DNA from: Cephalotus follicularis
Lineage: Eukaryota > Streptophyta > Magnoliopsida > Oxalidales > Cephalotaceae
DNA length: 64,000 nt
Assembly (NCBI GenBank): GCA_001972305.1
Contig: BDDD01000919.1
Span: 401,715-465,714, forward strand
Direction: 5' to 3'
Numbering within the stretch: the stretch's first letter is position 1; each line of letters opens with the position of its first letter. The notes under the pieces were generated by a model. It did not search any database, was not told the DNA's origin, and saw only the letters and a list, made by a program, of their open reading frames with translations. A program made the translations under genes and the position numbers. Positions 12,010-22,704 of the stretch are shown here, one piece after another.

Positions 12010-12251
12010 TGTTGACGTTTTAGTCTCAATTCTAGTTTTGATGATAACATATTTTCTTTTAACAAGTTTATTTTATGTGCAAGATACTTGATATATCAAA
12101 AAGACATTTTACGTAAAAGACATCGACGCCATTGAAGGAAGACATCGATGCCTTTAATGAACCAGGAGTTACAGGTGGTTATTCATGAAAGACATCGATC
12201 CTTTTATCCAAAGACCCCCTTGTATTTTGCAAGAGCAATCATTTTATTTCA
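12010..12251 (+). repeat. 3' LTR of the nested copia element, internally deleted
   Basis: It matches the 5' LTR from its first base to about 12212 and then jumps to an LTR terminus ending TTATTTCA, followed directly by the TCGAC duplication. The motif array and promoter region are therefore missing from this copy. Confidence 0.85.
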
Positions 12252-12604
12252 TCGACAATTTTGAGGTAGCTTCTACATATATGCTTTGAATCTCATATTG
12301 TGATGGAATTGCATGAGTATATGGTTATGGAATGATGTATATGGTAAATGGATGGGTTAGTTTGATTGTTGTGGTTTGTTACAGCTTTTAGATGGAATCA
12401 AAGGGAGACCGTGAGTTTGGGCGTTTTGAACCTAACTTCGTTTTTCCCTGGATTATTGAATTAAGAGTATGTGTTAGTGTTTTAAAGTTGTTTTCAACTT
12501 ACAATTGACCATTGGAACTTACAGCTTCCTCTTGATCAAATTTTAAAATGATTTAAATGGTTTTATTTTGAACTGCAAATTGTTAGCAACCGTTTTTCAT
12601 GTTA

Positions 12605-13050
12605 TGCTAAGGCAGAGCTCGGACAGTTGAAAGAAGAGCTCATAATGCTAAGGCAAAGCTCGGACAATTGAAGGCAGAGCTCCGAATGCCAGGGCAGACC
12701 TCGGAGGTAGAGATCAAAGCTCAAAGCTCTAAGTCAAACCTCAAGCTTGAAGGCAGGCCTTAGAGGTAGAGGTCAAAGGTAAAGATTATAGCTCAAAGCT
12801 CTAAGTCAGATCTCGGTGCTTGAAGGCAAATCTCAGAGGTAGAGGCCAGAGGTAGAGATCAGAGCTCAAAGCTCTAAGTCAGACCTCGGTGCTTGAAGGC
12901 AGACCTCGAAGGTAGAGGCCAGAGGTAGAGATCAGAGCTCAAAGCTCGAACTCAGACCTCGGTGCTTGAACGTAGACCTCAGAGGTAAAGGTCAGACCTT
13001 GGAGCAAAGAATCTATGGCAGAGCTCAGGAAGCTAAGGCAGACCTCGGAG
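12605..13050 (+). repeat. Minisatellite in the solo LTR (CAGACCTCGG units)
   Basis: Units of about 60-75 bases built from AAAGCTCTAAGTCAGACCTCG, GTGCTTGAAGGCAGACCTC and AGAGGTAGAGGTCAGAG repeat about six times with small changes. It corresponds to the shorter array at 3380-3720. Confidence 0.85.
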
Positions 13051-14512
13051 CAAAGGGTCGGCGCTTAGCGCCCTGTTCTCCACAAAACACACCGTTTTCA
13101 ATCCTTTTCAACCCCAAATGCTTTTAGCGTCAAATGGATTCCATAGGAAGCCTCCCTAAGGCCTTGTAGCCCATGTGAATCCTCTTTTAACACTATCAAC
13201 CTTCAAATCAATTTTCAAAATGAACTTTAAAGAGAAATTTCAATAAAAGAGTTTTATAAACATTAAAATAAATTTCAAAGAGGTTTTCAATAAATGGTTA
13301 GGATAGTTCAATTGGGATATTTGGACGTAAATATCCTAGTTGAGCCTCCTTTCCATTATTTTTATAATTTCGATAGGGACTAAGAATGGAAAACGGTTGG
13401 AAAATAAGTATGAAAAACGGTTACGAAAAACGGTCACGAAAAACGGTTTTGGCGGATGGATCCTATGTGATCCTTTATATTAGGTCCCTATCATTTAAAC
13501 CGTTATACGGTCATGGGTTACGGGTTCTCTATGACTTGCTATGACTGAGACTTGACGAGATAACTCATTCATAATCTTCATTTCCACCATGAAGGATTAT
13601 GGATATTAGGCCACATCGTACGAAAGTAAATAATCCTCCCTTTTTGGGTGGACCTACGGGGATTACCGCATTGTGGATGGATACGGTACAGAACAGACAA
13701 CGGGGAACATCTTTTAAGTACTAGCACCTTCGGGACTAGCATTACGGTACGGTATGGTTGATGTGGTCAGTGTTATCTCAGCTCCATACGGCTATGACAC
13801 GGAGAGTTTGTAGATGGTAAAAGTACTATCTCGGGCCAGAGAGACAGAGTAGTACTTAGACCTTACGGACTGTTTGCACCTATGACTGATTATGGATTGA
13901 ATTTGGAATGTCTGTAGACCTAGGGTCTTTTCTATGATTAGGGCTCGTTACGTACGCCACCACTTAGGGATGGCTGATGTACTAACGTTGTCCATAATTG
14001 GCATTCATGCATTTCACATGCCATGCATTTCACATGCCATGCATATAACTGTATAAACTGTACACTTCATTGCATATAGTATTACCTAAATGACTGTGTT
14101 TGGCTGACCCATTCTCGAAATTGGCATAACAACTAGGGTCGAGTATCGAGGACACCTCAGAGTGATCGGACCGGACTTCAAGACAAGGCTCCAGTTCCAG
14201 TTCCAGTTTAAGTTTAGTTCCTCTTGTACCTACCTTGTATAAGATTGATGTATAAGACTGTTGGTAAATGATGTTTGTAGTTCAGCTTTTGACCTGCTGG
14301 CTTGTGACAGTGCTTCAGATATATGTTGAGATGTATTATGTTGGGTTTATCTGTTGAAGTATTTGTACGATTATTTCCGCATGCACATTTATGTATTAAA
14401 GTTTTAAATTATAGCATATTTTGGATGTATGCTATGATGTTATACGGATGAATTGTACGGACGGTTGCCACGTGTCGGACTGTGGGACCTTCCTATGGTT
14501 CGGGGTGTGACA

Positions 14513-16485
14513 TTGAGAGATTATGGTAAAGAGATCATTAGAAGCAACCCAGGCAATACATTCATAATACAGATAGAGAGAGCATCAGGGGAGGAGTTTC
14601 CTAGATTCGAAAGGGTTTATGTCTGCTTCCATGGTTGCAAGGTTGGCTTCTTGACTGGTTGCAATCCATTTATCCATTTGGATGCATGCCATTTGAATAG
14701 GCCATGTAGGAACATGTAGCTTCTGGCAGTAGTGGCAATTGATGCCAATGATGATTTATTTCCATTAGCATATGGTATAGCAGAAGGAGAGACTAAGGAA
14801 ACATGGCGTTGGTTCATGGATTCGCTGTTGAATGACATTGGTCCAGTGGAGGAAAATGGGTGGACATTTATGTCATATCAACATAAGGTTAGTTTGTATT
14901 TGACATTGAATTTTCTTGTACTTTGTTTATACTTTCACTATAGACACACTACTAACCGTTTTTTTTGTCATTTGTGTGTTTCTTGTAGGGACTTATACCT
15001 GTTGGAGAGAGTTTGTTTGATAAGTCAATCACAAACCATGATGACCATAGATAGTGCCTCAGGCATATCTATGGCAACTTCAAGTGTTCATTCAAGGAAA
15101 AACTGTTGAAGGACCATCTCATGTTTGCTGCTATGACTAGTTAGAAGCAAGTGTTCATAGATAACATAGAGGCAATTAAGAGGTATAATCCTGAAGCGCA
15201 TGCTTATCTACACAAGATACACCCAAAGCATTGGTTCAGGCATGCATTTAGAGCAAGAGCCAAAACTAACTGCGCGGTAAACAATGTGGCTGAAAGCTTC
15301 AATACAATGATTTTGGAGGCAAGGGGACTGCCAATAATTTCTATAATGGAAGAAATCCGGAAAAAGCATATGGTGAGAATTCAAGAAAGGTACGCTGCAA
15401 TGGACATGTATGATGGCATTATCTGTCCAAAAATCAGGGGCAGATTGGAGCAATTGAAGCATGAAGCAAGGCTGCGGCAGTGTTTATGGGCTGGTAGAGA
15501 TAAATATGAAGTTGGGCAAGGGAGGGGACAATATGTGGTTGACTTGGGCTTGAAGACATGCTCTTGCTACATATATGACATAAGTGGGATTCCATGTGTG
15601 CATGTCATAAGCGCTATCATGTATGATGGAAGGAGGGTTGAAGATTATGTGCATGAGCATTACTCCAAAATAAAGTACTTGTTGGCTTATAAAATTGGTA
15701 TTGATCCTGTTAGAGGGCATGATGATTGGGAACATTAGGAAGAGAGGTATTGATGAGTCACCGAGGCTTGAAACTCTTGAAAGACAGTACAAGATCATCT
15801 CTTGCTCAAGGTGCAAGCAGGAAGGTCATAATAGGAGTACATGCAAGGAGCCAATTGGAGGTCCTTCAATAGTAAGTTGTTGTTTGTGTTTTTTCCATCA
15901 CATTTTATCATGTAAATTTCAAACTAATCATTTATTTTCTGCAGCAGGCTACAAAATTTGGTGTCACTGCTAGAAGGTCCACAACACCTCAGTCAGCTTC
16001 TCATGCTCCTAGCAGCAATTATGCAGCATCTCAACCATCAAGCACAAGTCGTGTAGCTTCTTAGCTTAGGAGGAGCACTAAGTCAACTTCTCAGCCAAGG
16101 AGGATAACCCAAACAGCTTCTCAGCCAGCCAGAGCCAACCAGACAGCTTCACAACCAACCAATACCACCCAGACAGCTTCACAACCAATCAAGACCACCC
16201 ACCCAACTTCGCAGCCACCTAGGAGAACACAACTAGCTTCTAAGCCATCTACGACCACACAACTAGCTTCTCAGCCAACCAGGATCACTAAACAAGCTTC
16301 TTAGCCATCTTGGACAATCCAACTAGCTTCTCAACCAGCCAGAACCACACAACCAGCTTGACAACGAACCAGGACCACCAGACCAACTTCACAGCCACCC
16401 AAGACCACCCAACCAGCTTCATAACCACCTAGAAGAAGCCAAAGAAACCTTAATCGACAAAGGCCAGCTCAGCCTACTGAATGAT
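14513..16485 (+). pseudogene. MULE (MuDR-type) transposase, main part, broken
   Basis: The frame runs from the TTGAG duplication through FHGCKVGFLTGCNPFIHLDACHL (first catalytic Asp region), a stop at 14717, and VAIDANDDLFPLAYGIAEGETKETW. A probable intron spans 14887-14988 (GT..AG). More stops follow near 15048 and 15142, then the C-terminal core 15151-15738 with a SWIM zinc finger (CSCYIYDISGIPCVH). After another stop comes a CCHC knuckle (CSRCKQEGHNRSTC, about 15810), a probable intron to about 15945, and a tail of about fifteen Ala-Ser-Gln-Pro-Thr-rich tandem units (15980-16480) with stops. Family features (MULE core, SWIM, knuckle) are clear; the gene is dead. Confidence 0.92.
15980..16480 (+). 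repeat. About 30-base coding minisatellite at the MULE tail
   Basis: Imperfect units of the type GCTTCTCAGCCAACCAGGAC plus about ten bases repeat in tandem and encode an ASQP(T/S)RTTQ-like unit. Several units carry TAG, TAA or TGA. It forms the low-complexity C-terminus of the transposase pseudogene. Confidence 0.85.
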
Positions 16486-16940
16486 GTTAAATATTCTATC
16501 TTTAAGTAGGAAATGATGTTAAGTGACAGACATATAACTTCTTTTTGGGTTTTGCATGTCACTTCTTTTTTACCACATCTATGGCATGATGGAAATTTGT
16601 TAATTTTTTGTAACTCACAATTTGTAGTTCTTTATTATAAGCAACAATTATTTGTATTCATGTTAACTTGTTGTTACTTTATGATATTAATTTATGCAGA
16701 TGAAAACATATTATCAGTAGACATTGTATTATCTTTGTGGGATTACATAATTGTGTATTACTATTGATATTATGATTACGGGATAATGAATCTGAACTTG
16801 TAGAAATTTAGTATACATGTGTTGTCACCGAAATTGAAATATATTCGAATAACTAAAAATCGAAACCGAAAAAATTGAAATATATTCTGTTTTTTTCCTC
16901 ATATTTTAGTTTTATTTGCAGTCTCAGAATCTACAAATGT

Positions 16941-17047
16941 GCTGCAATTAAATTGCAACACCAAGGTGCTGCAATTAAAATGCAGTACCTAGGTGCTGTA
17001 ATTAAATTCCAGCACCTAGGTGTTGTAAATTACGGCACTTGCCCTTG
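16941..17047. repeat. Four 27-base tandem units made of two palindromes
   Basis: Units start at 16941, 16968 and 16995, exactly 27 bases apart, with a decayed fourth from 17022. Each joins TGCAATTAAATTGCA (palindrome, best in unit 1) and ACCTAGGT (palindrome, best in units 2 and 3). It lies between the transposase pseudogene and the GRF pseudogene. Confidence 0.85.
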
Positions 17048-17319
17048 AGACAGCAAATTTTTTAAAATTAAAATTGGTAATAATGGATTTAACAAAAATG
17101 GAGCCCCTGTTATTAAGTAATGTTACTTTGTTGTGGTTTCATAAATTACATCACACACACACACGCAGCAACTATTAAGCAACAAGAACATGACTTGTCA
17201 AACATGGTTCATTAACAAACAACTTGTTCAATACAACCATCAATAGATTATATACCAAACCTGGAAAGAAAATACATAGACTAACTCATTACACTACAAT
17301 GCAACGCTAGCATCAACTC

Positions 17320-17742
17320 TTAATTCTTTGTAGACAACAGAATCGGTAGCATTAAAATGACAAACAGATTGCAAACAATGTTCATAACTACTAGCATCCT
17401 CACTGAATCTAGGGAGTTATCAAACATTTGCATCCTCCCAAACACCAAGTTGTTGTCATTCTTTAGATCCCTTATCGCTTCTGTTATACCATCCTCACAG
17501 TCATTCCCAATAGCACAACTCAATTGTCATCTCTTGCCTGTATCAGCAGCTACATTATTGGGTAAGCACCATCCCAAGAACCCAGCACCACAAAACTTGT
17601 CTTGATAGCAATAGTATAGCCTATTCTTGTTCTTCTCAGATTTTTTCACAATTTTGACAGCAGCTCGTACCCCACATCTACAAAATTTTGACGCATATCG
17701 TAATTCATCCCTCATTGCCTCGTTCACATTGGACGAAGACAT
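17320..17742 (-). pseudogene. GRF-type zinc finger protein, one in-frame stop
   Basis: Reading down from ATG at 17742 gives about 140 codons in one frame with a single TGA at 17527-17529. The N-terminal part has the GRF zinc finger pattern: CRCG, then NRLYYCYQDKFCGAGFLGWC. The C-terminal part after the stop is acidic and then ends in a hydrophobic stretch (MLVVMNIVCNLFVILMLPILL), a likely membrane anchor. Small plant proteins with this layout are common and of unknown function. It faces the MULE transposase tail-to-tail, so it may be cargo or a second gene of the same transposon (inference). Confidence 0.75.
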
Positions 17743-18009
17743 CTATACCCAGCATGAATTCAAAGTCAATTATATCATAAACAGACATACATTGTTTCAA
17801 ACGATACCACAGAAAACGAACCAAAATTTTTCCAAAGAAAACGTACCTTGATTTAGGACAAGATATTCCGCCACACAATATTACCGATCGATTTTTTTTT
17901 TTTTTTTTGCAAAAAACAGAGCAAAAAAACGAACGTACCTTCAACGTACCACAGAATCCAAAATTCCTAGTTGATTTTGGAGCAGATATTCCGTCTAGCA
18001 GATCAGACA

Positions 18010-18345
18010 ATATATTGCTATGTGGTTGATTTAGGATTTGTGATGAGTTTGATCATTTTTTAGGGTTCTTTTGCCCCAAATAGCCGAATCGTATGGGTTG
18101 GGTTTATTTTGATGGGTAGATGAGTTGGAGTCGGGTATTATGGGTTGGGAAAAACGTTGGGTTAGGTGATATGAGTATTAAACATGCCATGTCACACTTA
18201 ATAGTGATTTTGGATGGGAAATTGGACGAGGGGCAACGGTGATGAACAGGGATGAGTTTAGGGGCAATTTTGACATGAAAAAAATTCAGGGGCCGACTTG
18301 ACATAAGGTGCAAAGTTCAGGGGGTAATAATGGATTTAACCCTAT
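18010..18345. mobile_element. Candidate right terminal region of the MULE
   Basis: On the minus strand this stretch begins AGGGTTAAATCCATTATTAC and continues CCCCTGAACTTTGCACC, a typical layout for long MULE terminal inverted repeats. An 18-base core (GGTAATAATGGATTTAAC) also occurs directly at about 17073-17091. No matching left end is visible in the window, so the assignment is tentative. Confidence 0.5.
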
Positions 18346-18366
18346 GTTTATTAATACTATTAAGAT

Positions 18367-18390
18367 ATATATATATATATATATATAAAG
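18367..18390. repeat. (TA)n microsatellite
   Basis: About eleven uninterrupted TA units. Confidence 0.9.
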
Positions 18391-18584
18391 TTTGACTCTA
18401 TTAAAAAAGCCTAATATCAAGTTGAGGTAAAATAAGCTCAATATATATATCCTCATAAACTACAAAAACAAAAAAAAACAAAAATCCTTATTTTTTTTAA
18501 TAAAAAGAACATCATAATACTAAATATTAAAAGAATGTTTTTATCATTATTAATTCCACTAAAAATTGTTTGAAGCTTTTCCCT

Positions 18585-18616
18585 ATTAAAAAAAATTTCT
18601 AGCTTCGCCCCTGGCT
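18585..18616 (-). mobile_element. Possible DNA-transposon terminus (CAGGGGCG type)
   Basis: On the minus strand the sequence starts CAGGGGCGAAGCTAGAAATT, like the ends of many plant hAT-type elements. The partner end was not found. Confidence 0.4.
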
Positions 18617-18629
18617 ATAGCATTGACAA

Positions 18630-19806
18630 TAATAAAAAGCTGCTTATGAGTATGAACTAGACAATAAAATTCTTTGTATTAGTCTTGATAATGCTCAAAG
18701 TAATGACACAACTGTTAGATCATTGAAAAGTTTTTGCAATCCTATATTAGATGGTAAATTGTTTTACGTTAGATTTGTATATCATATCATGAATTTGATT
18801 GTTAAAGATGCTTTACAGATTGTTGACACACAAGTATCCATAATTAAGGATATTATTTCTTTCATAGATAATTCGAGTGTTAGAAAAGAAGATTTTAAAA
18901 AACAATTATGGTGACCGTAAGTTACAATATAAAGTTTTGGTCCATCATGTATCCCATATATGAAATTCAATGTATCAAATGTGTAGACGTGCTTATGAAT
19001 TTAGAGAGCCATAAATGCTACATTACGAAAAACTATGCGAGTGGAGTGCAATATGGCTTTACAATAATAATCGATGATGATTGGAAAATTTGTCTTTGTG
19101 CCACTAAGTTTTAGAAAAATTTAATAAGTTGACTACTATATTTTCTTGTTCTTATTATATTACCTCAAATTTAGTAATTGATAAATTGTAAGAAATCTAC
19201 TAGTGTTTTAGACTATGGAGGAAACCCCATTTTCGCTCTATTTGTGACAAAATTGAAGAAAAGTTCTGGAAATATTAAAAAATTATTTCACCTTTATTAT
19301 GTTTAGCTGCTATCCTAGATCCTCGGATTAGATTACGAGGTGTTTTATTCATTGTAGGCGTATATAGAAAATGAATGAGTCAAGACACTCCAGTAGAATT
19401 AGATGACAATGAGATAACTCACTTATTAAATTATGTATTTGATGTAAATATTATTAAATACGGTGATGAAAATCTACATCAACACCAATGTAGTAGTATT
19501 ATTGATTTTTTTTAATACGATTGCTTATGGACCTAGTGGTAGAAGTACAAGTAAAATTGGTAACAATAACGAACTACGAACATTACCTTCAAACCGATGT
19601 TATATTTATATCAAAGGAAGAGAATAAGGATCTTTTACAATGGTGAAAACAAAAAACAATCACTTATCAAGTTCCTTCTAAAATGATACGTGATCTACTA
19701 ACAACTTTTGTATTCACAGTAGCCTTAGAGTCTACTTTTTCTGCTAATGGCATGGTATCGGACGAAAGAAGAGATAATTTGAAATCACAATCTATGAAAG
19801 ATTGAA
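18630..19806 (+). pseudogene. hAT transposase remnant (RICESLEEPER-like)
   Basis: Fragments in the right order match hAT transposases: LDNAQSNDT near 18690, LFYVRFVYHIMNLIVKDAL (18760-18820), and a C-terminal dimerisation block near 19680-19790 with ALESTFSANGMVSDERR followed by LKSQSMK. Multiple stops and frameshifts separate them, so no product is expected. A GC-rich block near 20250-20400 may be the far end of the same element. Confidence 0.8.
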
Positions 19807-19809
19807 GAA

Positions 19810-21727
19810 TTAATCAATTTGAAGACAAAGATAGTGACAGTGACGGTTGAAAAAGGACCATGAATTTGAAGAGAAAAAAAAAGATGGAAAAACTCCTGTT
19901 TGGCAAGATTGTAAATTGTGAACGGTCAAAATGTGTAAAATAAAAAATTGTAACTCTTGGCCGGTAAGAGTATAAATTATGAACGACCAAAATATGTATC
20001 AAAATAATTGTTTTCAACACCCATCATGAATAAAATTGTTTCATATATTATTTGTTTCATATATTTTACGTATTAGGGTTAAATGTTTTTCAAATTATCT
20101 AGACTCAATGTCTTAATTAACATTTAACAAATTGACTCACAAGTTGTAAATTACTAAGCTCTTATAGTACTAGGCATTTTACAATGATGTAGAAAATAAA
20201 AATTAACTTTTATTATACAAATTGTAATTTAATTTTTATAAAGAAAAAACATGACTAGGCCTAGCCTGTCAAGGACCAGGCACAACGTGCCGTGGGCCCT
20301 AGACTGGATCGACTCTCTTAAGACCGGTCCATCAAAATGACGGGTTTGATAGGTTTGACCGTGCGCCGGCCCAATCCGGATCGATTCTATTCATAATCTA
20401 CATAAATAAAATATTAAATTTAACGATTAGATTTATAAAATATAATCATTAAATATAATAATTTAAATAACATAATACAATAATATTTGTGCTATGTCAA
20501 ATATATCCGTATTTCTCGTGTCTAAAAAAAGTTTAGAGTATGTGCTTGACAAATCCCATCAGATTTAGAATTCAACCTGATCTTACAATTAGCAATTTTC
20601 CTAATTCATTATAGTTTTGAGCTCAGTTTTCGTCATTTTACAATATAATAATGTTTATACAAGACTGAAAACAAGTAATAAGGCACTTCATAAGAGATTT
20701 TATGGTAGATATTTTGTAAACAAAAGAAAGGTTTACCATTAATGCTAAGATGAAAATGGTAATTAAAAGGTCATAATATCAATTCAAAATCCACCTGAAT
20801 AAATAGAGAAATCTACTTAATATTATAACAAAAAATTACCACTTATTTAGTTTGGGGTCAAAGTTTATCTACAACATGAAAAAGAAAAATCCAAATCTAT
20901 ACAACGGATTACTTATTCCATTTTGGAAAGTAAAACTTTAAACAATCTTAATTACCATAATCCCCACCCTTTCAGATTCCCTATTAGGATTGGGAGTATT
21001 AAGTATCATCATTATTATATAATATTTATATTTTGAGTCTTTTAAAAAATCATAACTTTCTCGCGTCACATCAACTTAACACTTTCCTTGCCAATGACAA
21101 CTAACGCAAAGTTGCTCACAAGCTACATTTGACGAGAGCCGCACACGACCCCCCCAGGTGGCGGCGTGTGAAGCGAGCGCGTGGCACTATCATGTTCGCA
21201 ACTTACCATTATGGGCTCTGATTTAAAAAAGTTTATATAATATTTCATTCGTTAGTAATATTTATATAATAATTTTAATCTGAGGTAAAATTTATTATTT
21301 TAATAATAACATATTAACCTTTTTATAAATTAATTGTCTCAATATTATATTAATAAATTTAATTAAAAGTAAAGATTTAAAGTGTTACATAAAAAATGAT
21401 ATAGATGATGCATCACTTAAATAATTATCACAAAAACCCTACGTTTATTTTTTATTTGTTATCTATTTTAATAACTGAAATTACCTCTTTTTTATCAATT
21501 ATATTATCACTTACTACTTAAAAAAAAATAGATTTTCACAATAAAATCCAAAAATTATAATAATATCAAACTAGTACAAAACAAAAATATTTTTTATTTA
21601 GCCACATCAAAGATGATATTTTTACTATTGAAGATAGTTTGTTTTGTCAATTAAATTACCAAAAAAAATGTTGTTTGTTACGATATTAATATATACTAGT
21701 TAAGAAAAAAAATACAAAGTAGAGACA
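19810..21727. other. AT-rich spacer, no gene seen
   Basis: Very AT-rich sequence with a GC-rich patch at 20250-20400 (possible hAT end) and another at 21110-21190. No open frame with recognisable content on either strand. Confidence 0.6.
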
Positions 21728-21732
21728 CTAAT

Positions 21733-21959
21733 TATTGTAAAATTAGGTAATATTAGTTAAAATTAGGCAAAAATTAGGTATAAATTACTATTCTAACAAC
21801 CATAATTACTATTCCAATAATCTCATAAACTCCTATAAATAAGAATGTAATATTAAGAAGAAATTAAGGAATTCATAATAAGAAATCTCTTATTCTCTCT
21901 CAATCTCTCTCTTTGTAGTATAATTTTCAATTGTTAGTTAATCCCACAAGTTTATAACA
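21733..21959 (+). repeat. 5' LTR of the split copia element
   Basis: About 227 bases. It is followed at once by CGTTATCAGCACGAG, the probable primer-binding region (21960-21974). It contains a TATAAATAAG box near 21833 and a TCTCTCAATCTCTCTC initiator-like stretch. Confidence 0.85.
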
Positions 21960-22458
21960 CGTTATCAGCACGAGACTATATCCAACTGAGATTTGAGGTA
22001 ATTTAAATTAGTTTCTCACATATATATGTATAACAAAGATGAAATGTTCTATCGATTGGTCGGAGTATCGCCTATGTGTGGAAACGTATATTATATATAT
22101 AACAAAGTTTCGCGATTTCATCGTTTGTACGGAGTACCGACGGCGTATGAAAACGTATGTCTCTATTATTACTTATATGTGTTGATCACCATATAAGTGG
22201 TGTGAAACATTATTATGATTTACTGTTCTTGAGATACCATTTGTCTACTGGAATTACCCGAGACTTAGTGGGAACCTATATGTTTAATACCTAACGGTAT
22301 CACCTTACGATGTATAGGTGAGAACTCGTTTACAGTTTTAAATATTTACATTATTTACTTTATGATCAATTTTAATTGTTGCAATTATCTAATATTTGAT
22401 CCATTTAGTAATGTAAGTAAGGATATTATCAGATATCTATATATATTTAATCTTGAAA

Positions 22459-22640
22459 ACGGTTATCATCACTTGAGGTGGTGACTTAGTGGTAGGAAGC
22501 CGCTCGTTCATACATGAGGTCTGGTGTTCAAGTTTCGGCAAGCCCCATTATGCTCAAGTGGTCTCATGCCCTGATTAAATAGGAGGGAAAGTGAGCGTGG
22601 CCTATGATTGCACCAATGAGGTCCCAATTTTTTTTTATTG
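22459..22640 (+). mobile_element. SINE-like insertion in the copia leader
   Basis: A tRNA-like head carries an A-box-like GTGACTTAGTGGTAGG (about 22481) and a B-box-like GTGTTCAAGTTTC (about 22530), spaced as in a Pol III promoter. A body follows and ends in a run of T (22629-22637). This layout fits a plant SINE with an oligo-T tail. I found no clear duplication at its ends. Confidence 0.55.
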
Positions 22641-22704
22641 CAGTAAACTTCGTTTATTTATTATGCTTAAATAACATTTATTTTGTCTTTTGATTCAGTA
22701 TAAA

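Larger units (their letters stand above)
6324..12251 (+). mobile_element. Ty1/copia element, possibly SIRE-like, nested in the solo LTR
   Basis: Both ends start or finish as expected (TGTTGACG at 6324 and 12010; final TTTCA at 12251). The element is flanked by the duplication TCGAC (6319-6323 and 12252-12256). Order: 5' LTR, gag with two zinc knuckles, protease, integrase, RT, RNase H, several polypurine tracts, 3' LTR. This order (integrase before RT) is diagnostic of copia. The 5' LTR has lost its right end together with the primer-binding site and the start of gag, and the 3' LTR has an internal deletion. The SIRE-like label rests on gag type, long LTR and multiple purine tracts and is tentative. 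Confidence 0.9.
5933..14512 (+). mobile_element. Gypsy solo LTR with a copia element nested in it
   Basis: The LTR starts TGTAAGCCCTGG at 5933 and ends GGGGTGTGACA at 14512. It is flanked by a perfect five-base duplication, TTGAG, at 5928-5932 and 14513-14517. No gypsy internal domain is present, so this is a solo LTR left by LTR-LTR recombination (inference). Subtracting the copia element at 6324-12251 leaves about 2.65 kb, comparable with the 2.2 kb LTR at 2670-4852. A TATA-like TATATATAG lies near 6128. Confidence 0.88.

Noticed and set aside
22481-22545. A tRNA gene
   Set aside because: A-box-like and B-box-like words are present but no cloverleaf can be folded by eye. A SINE head fits better.
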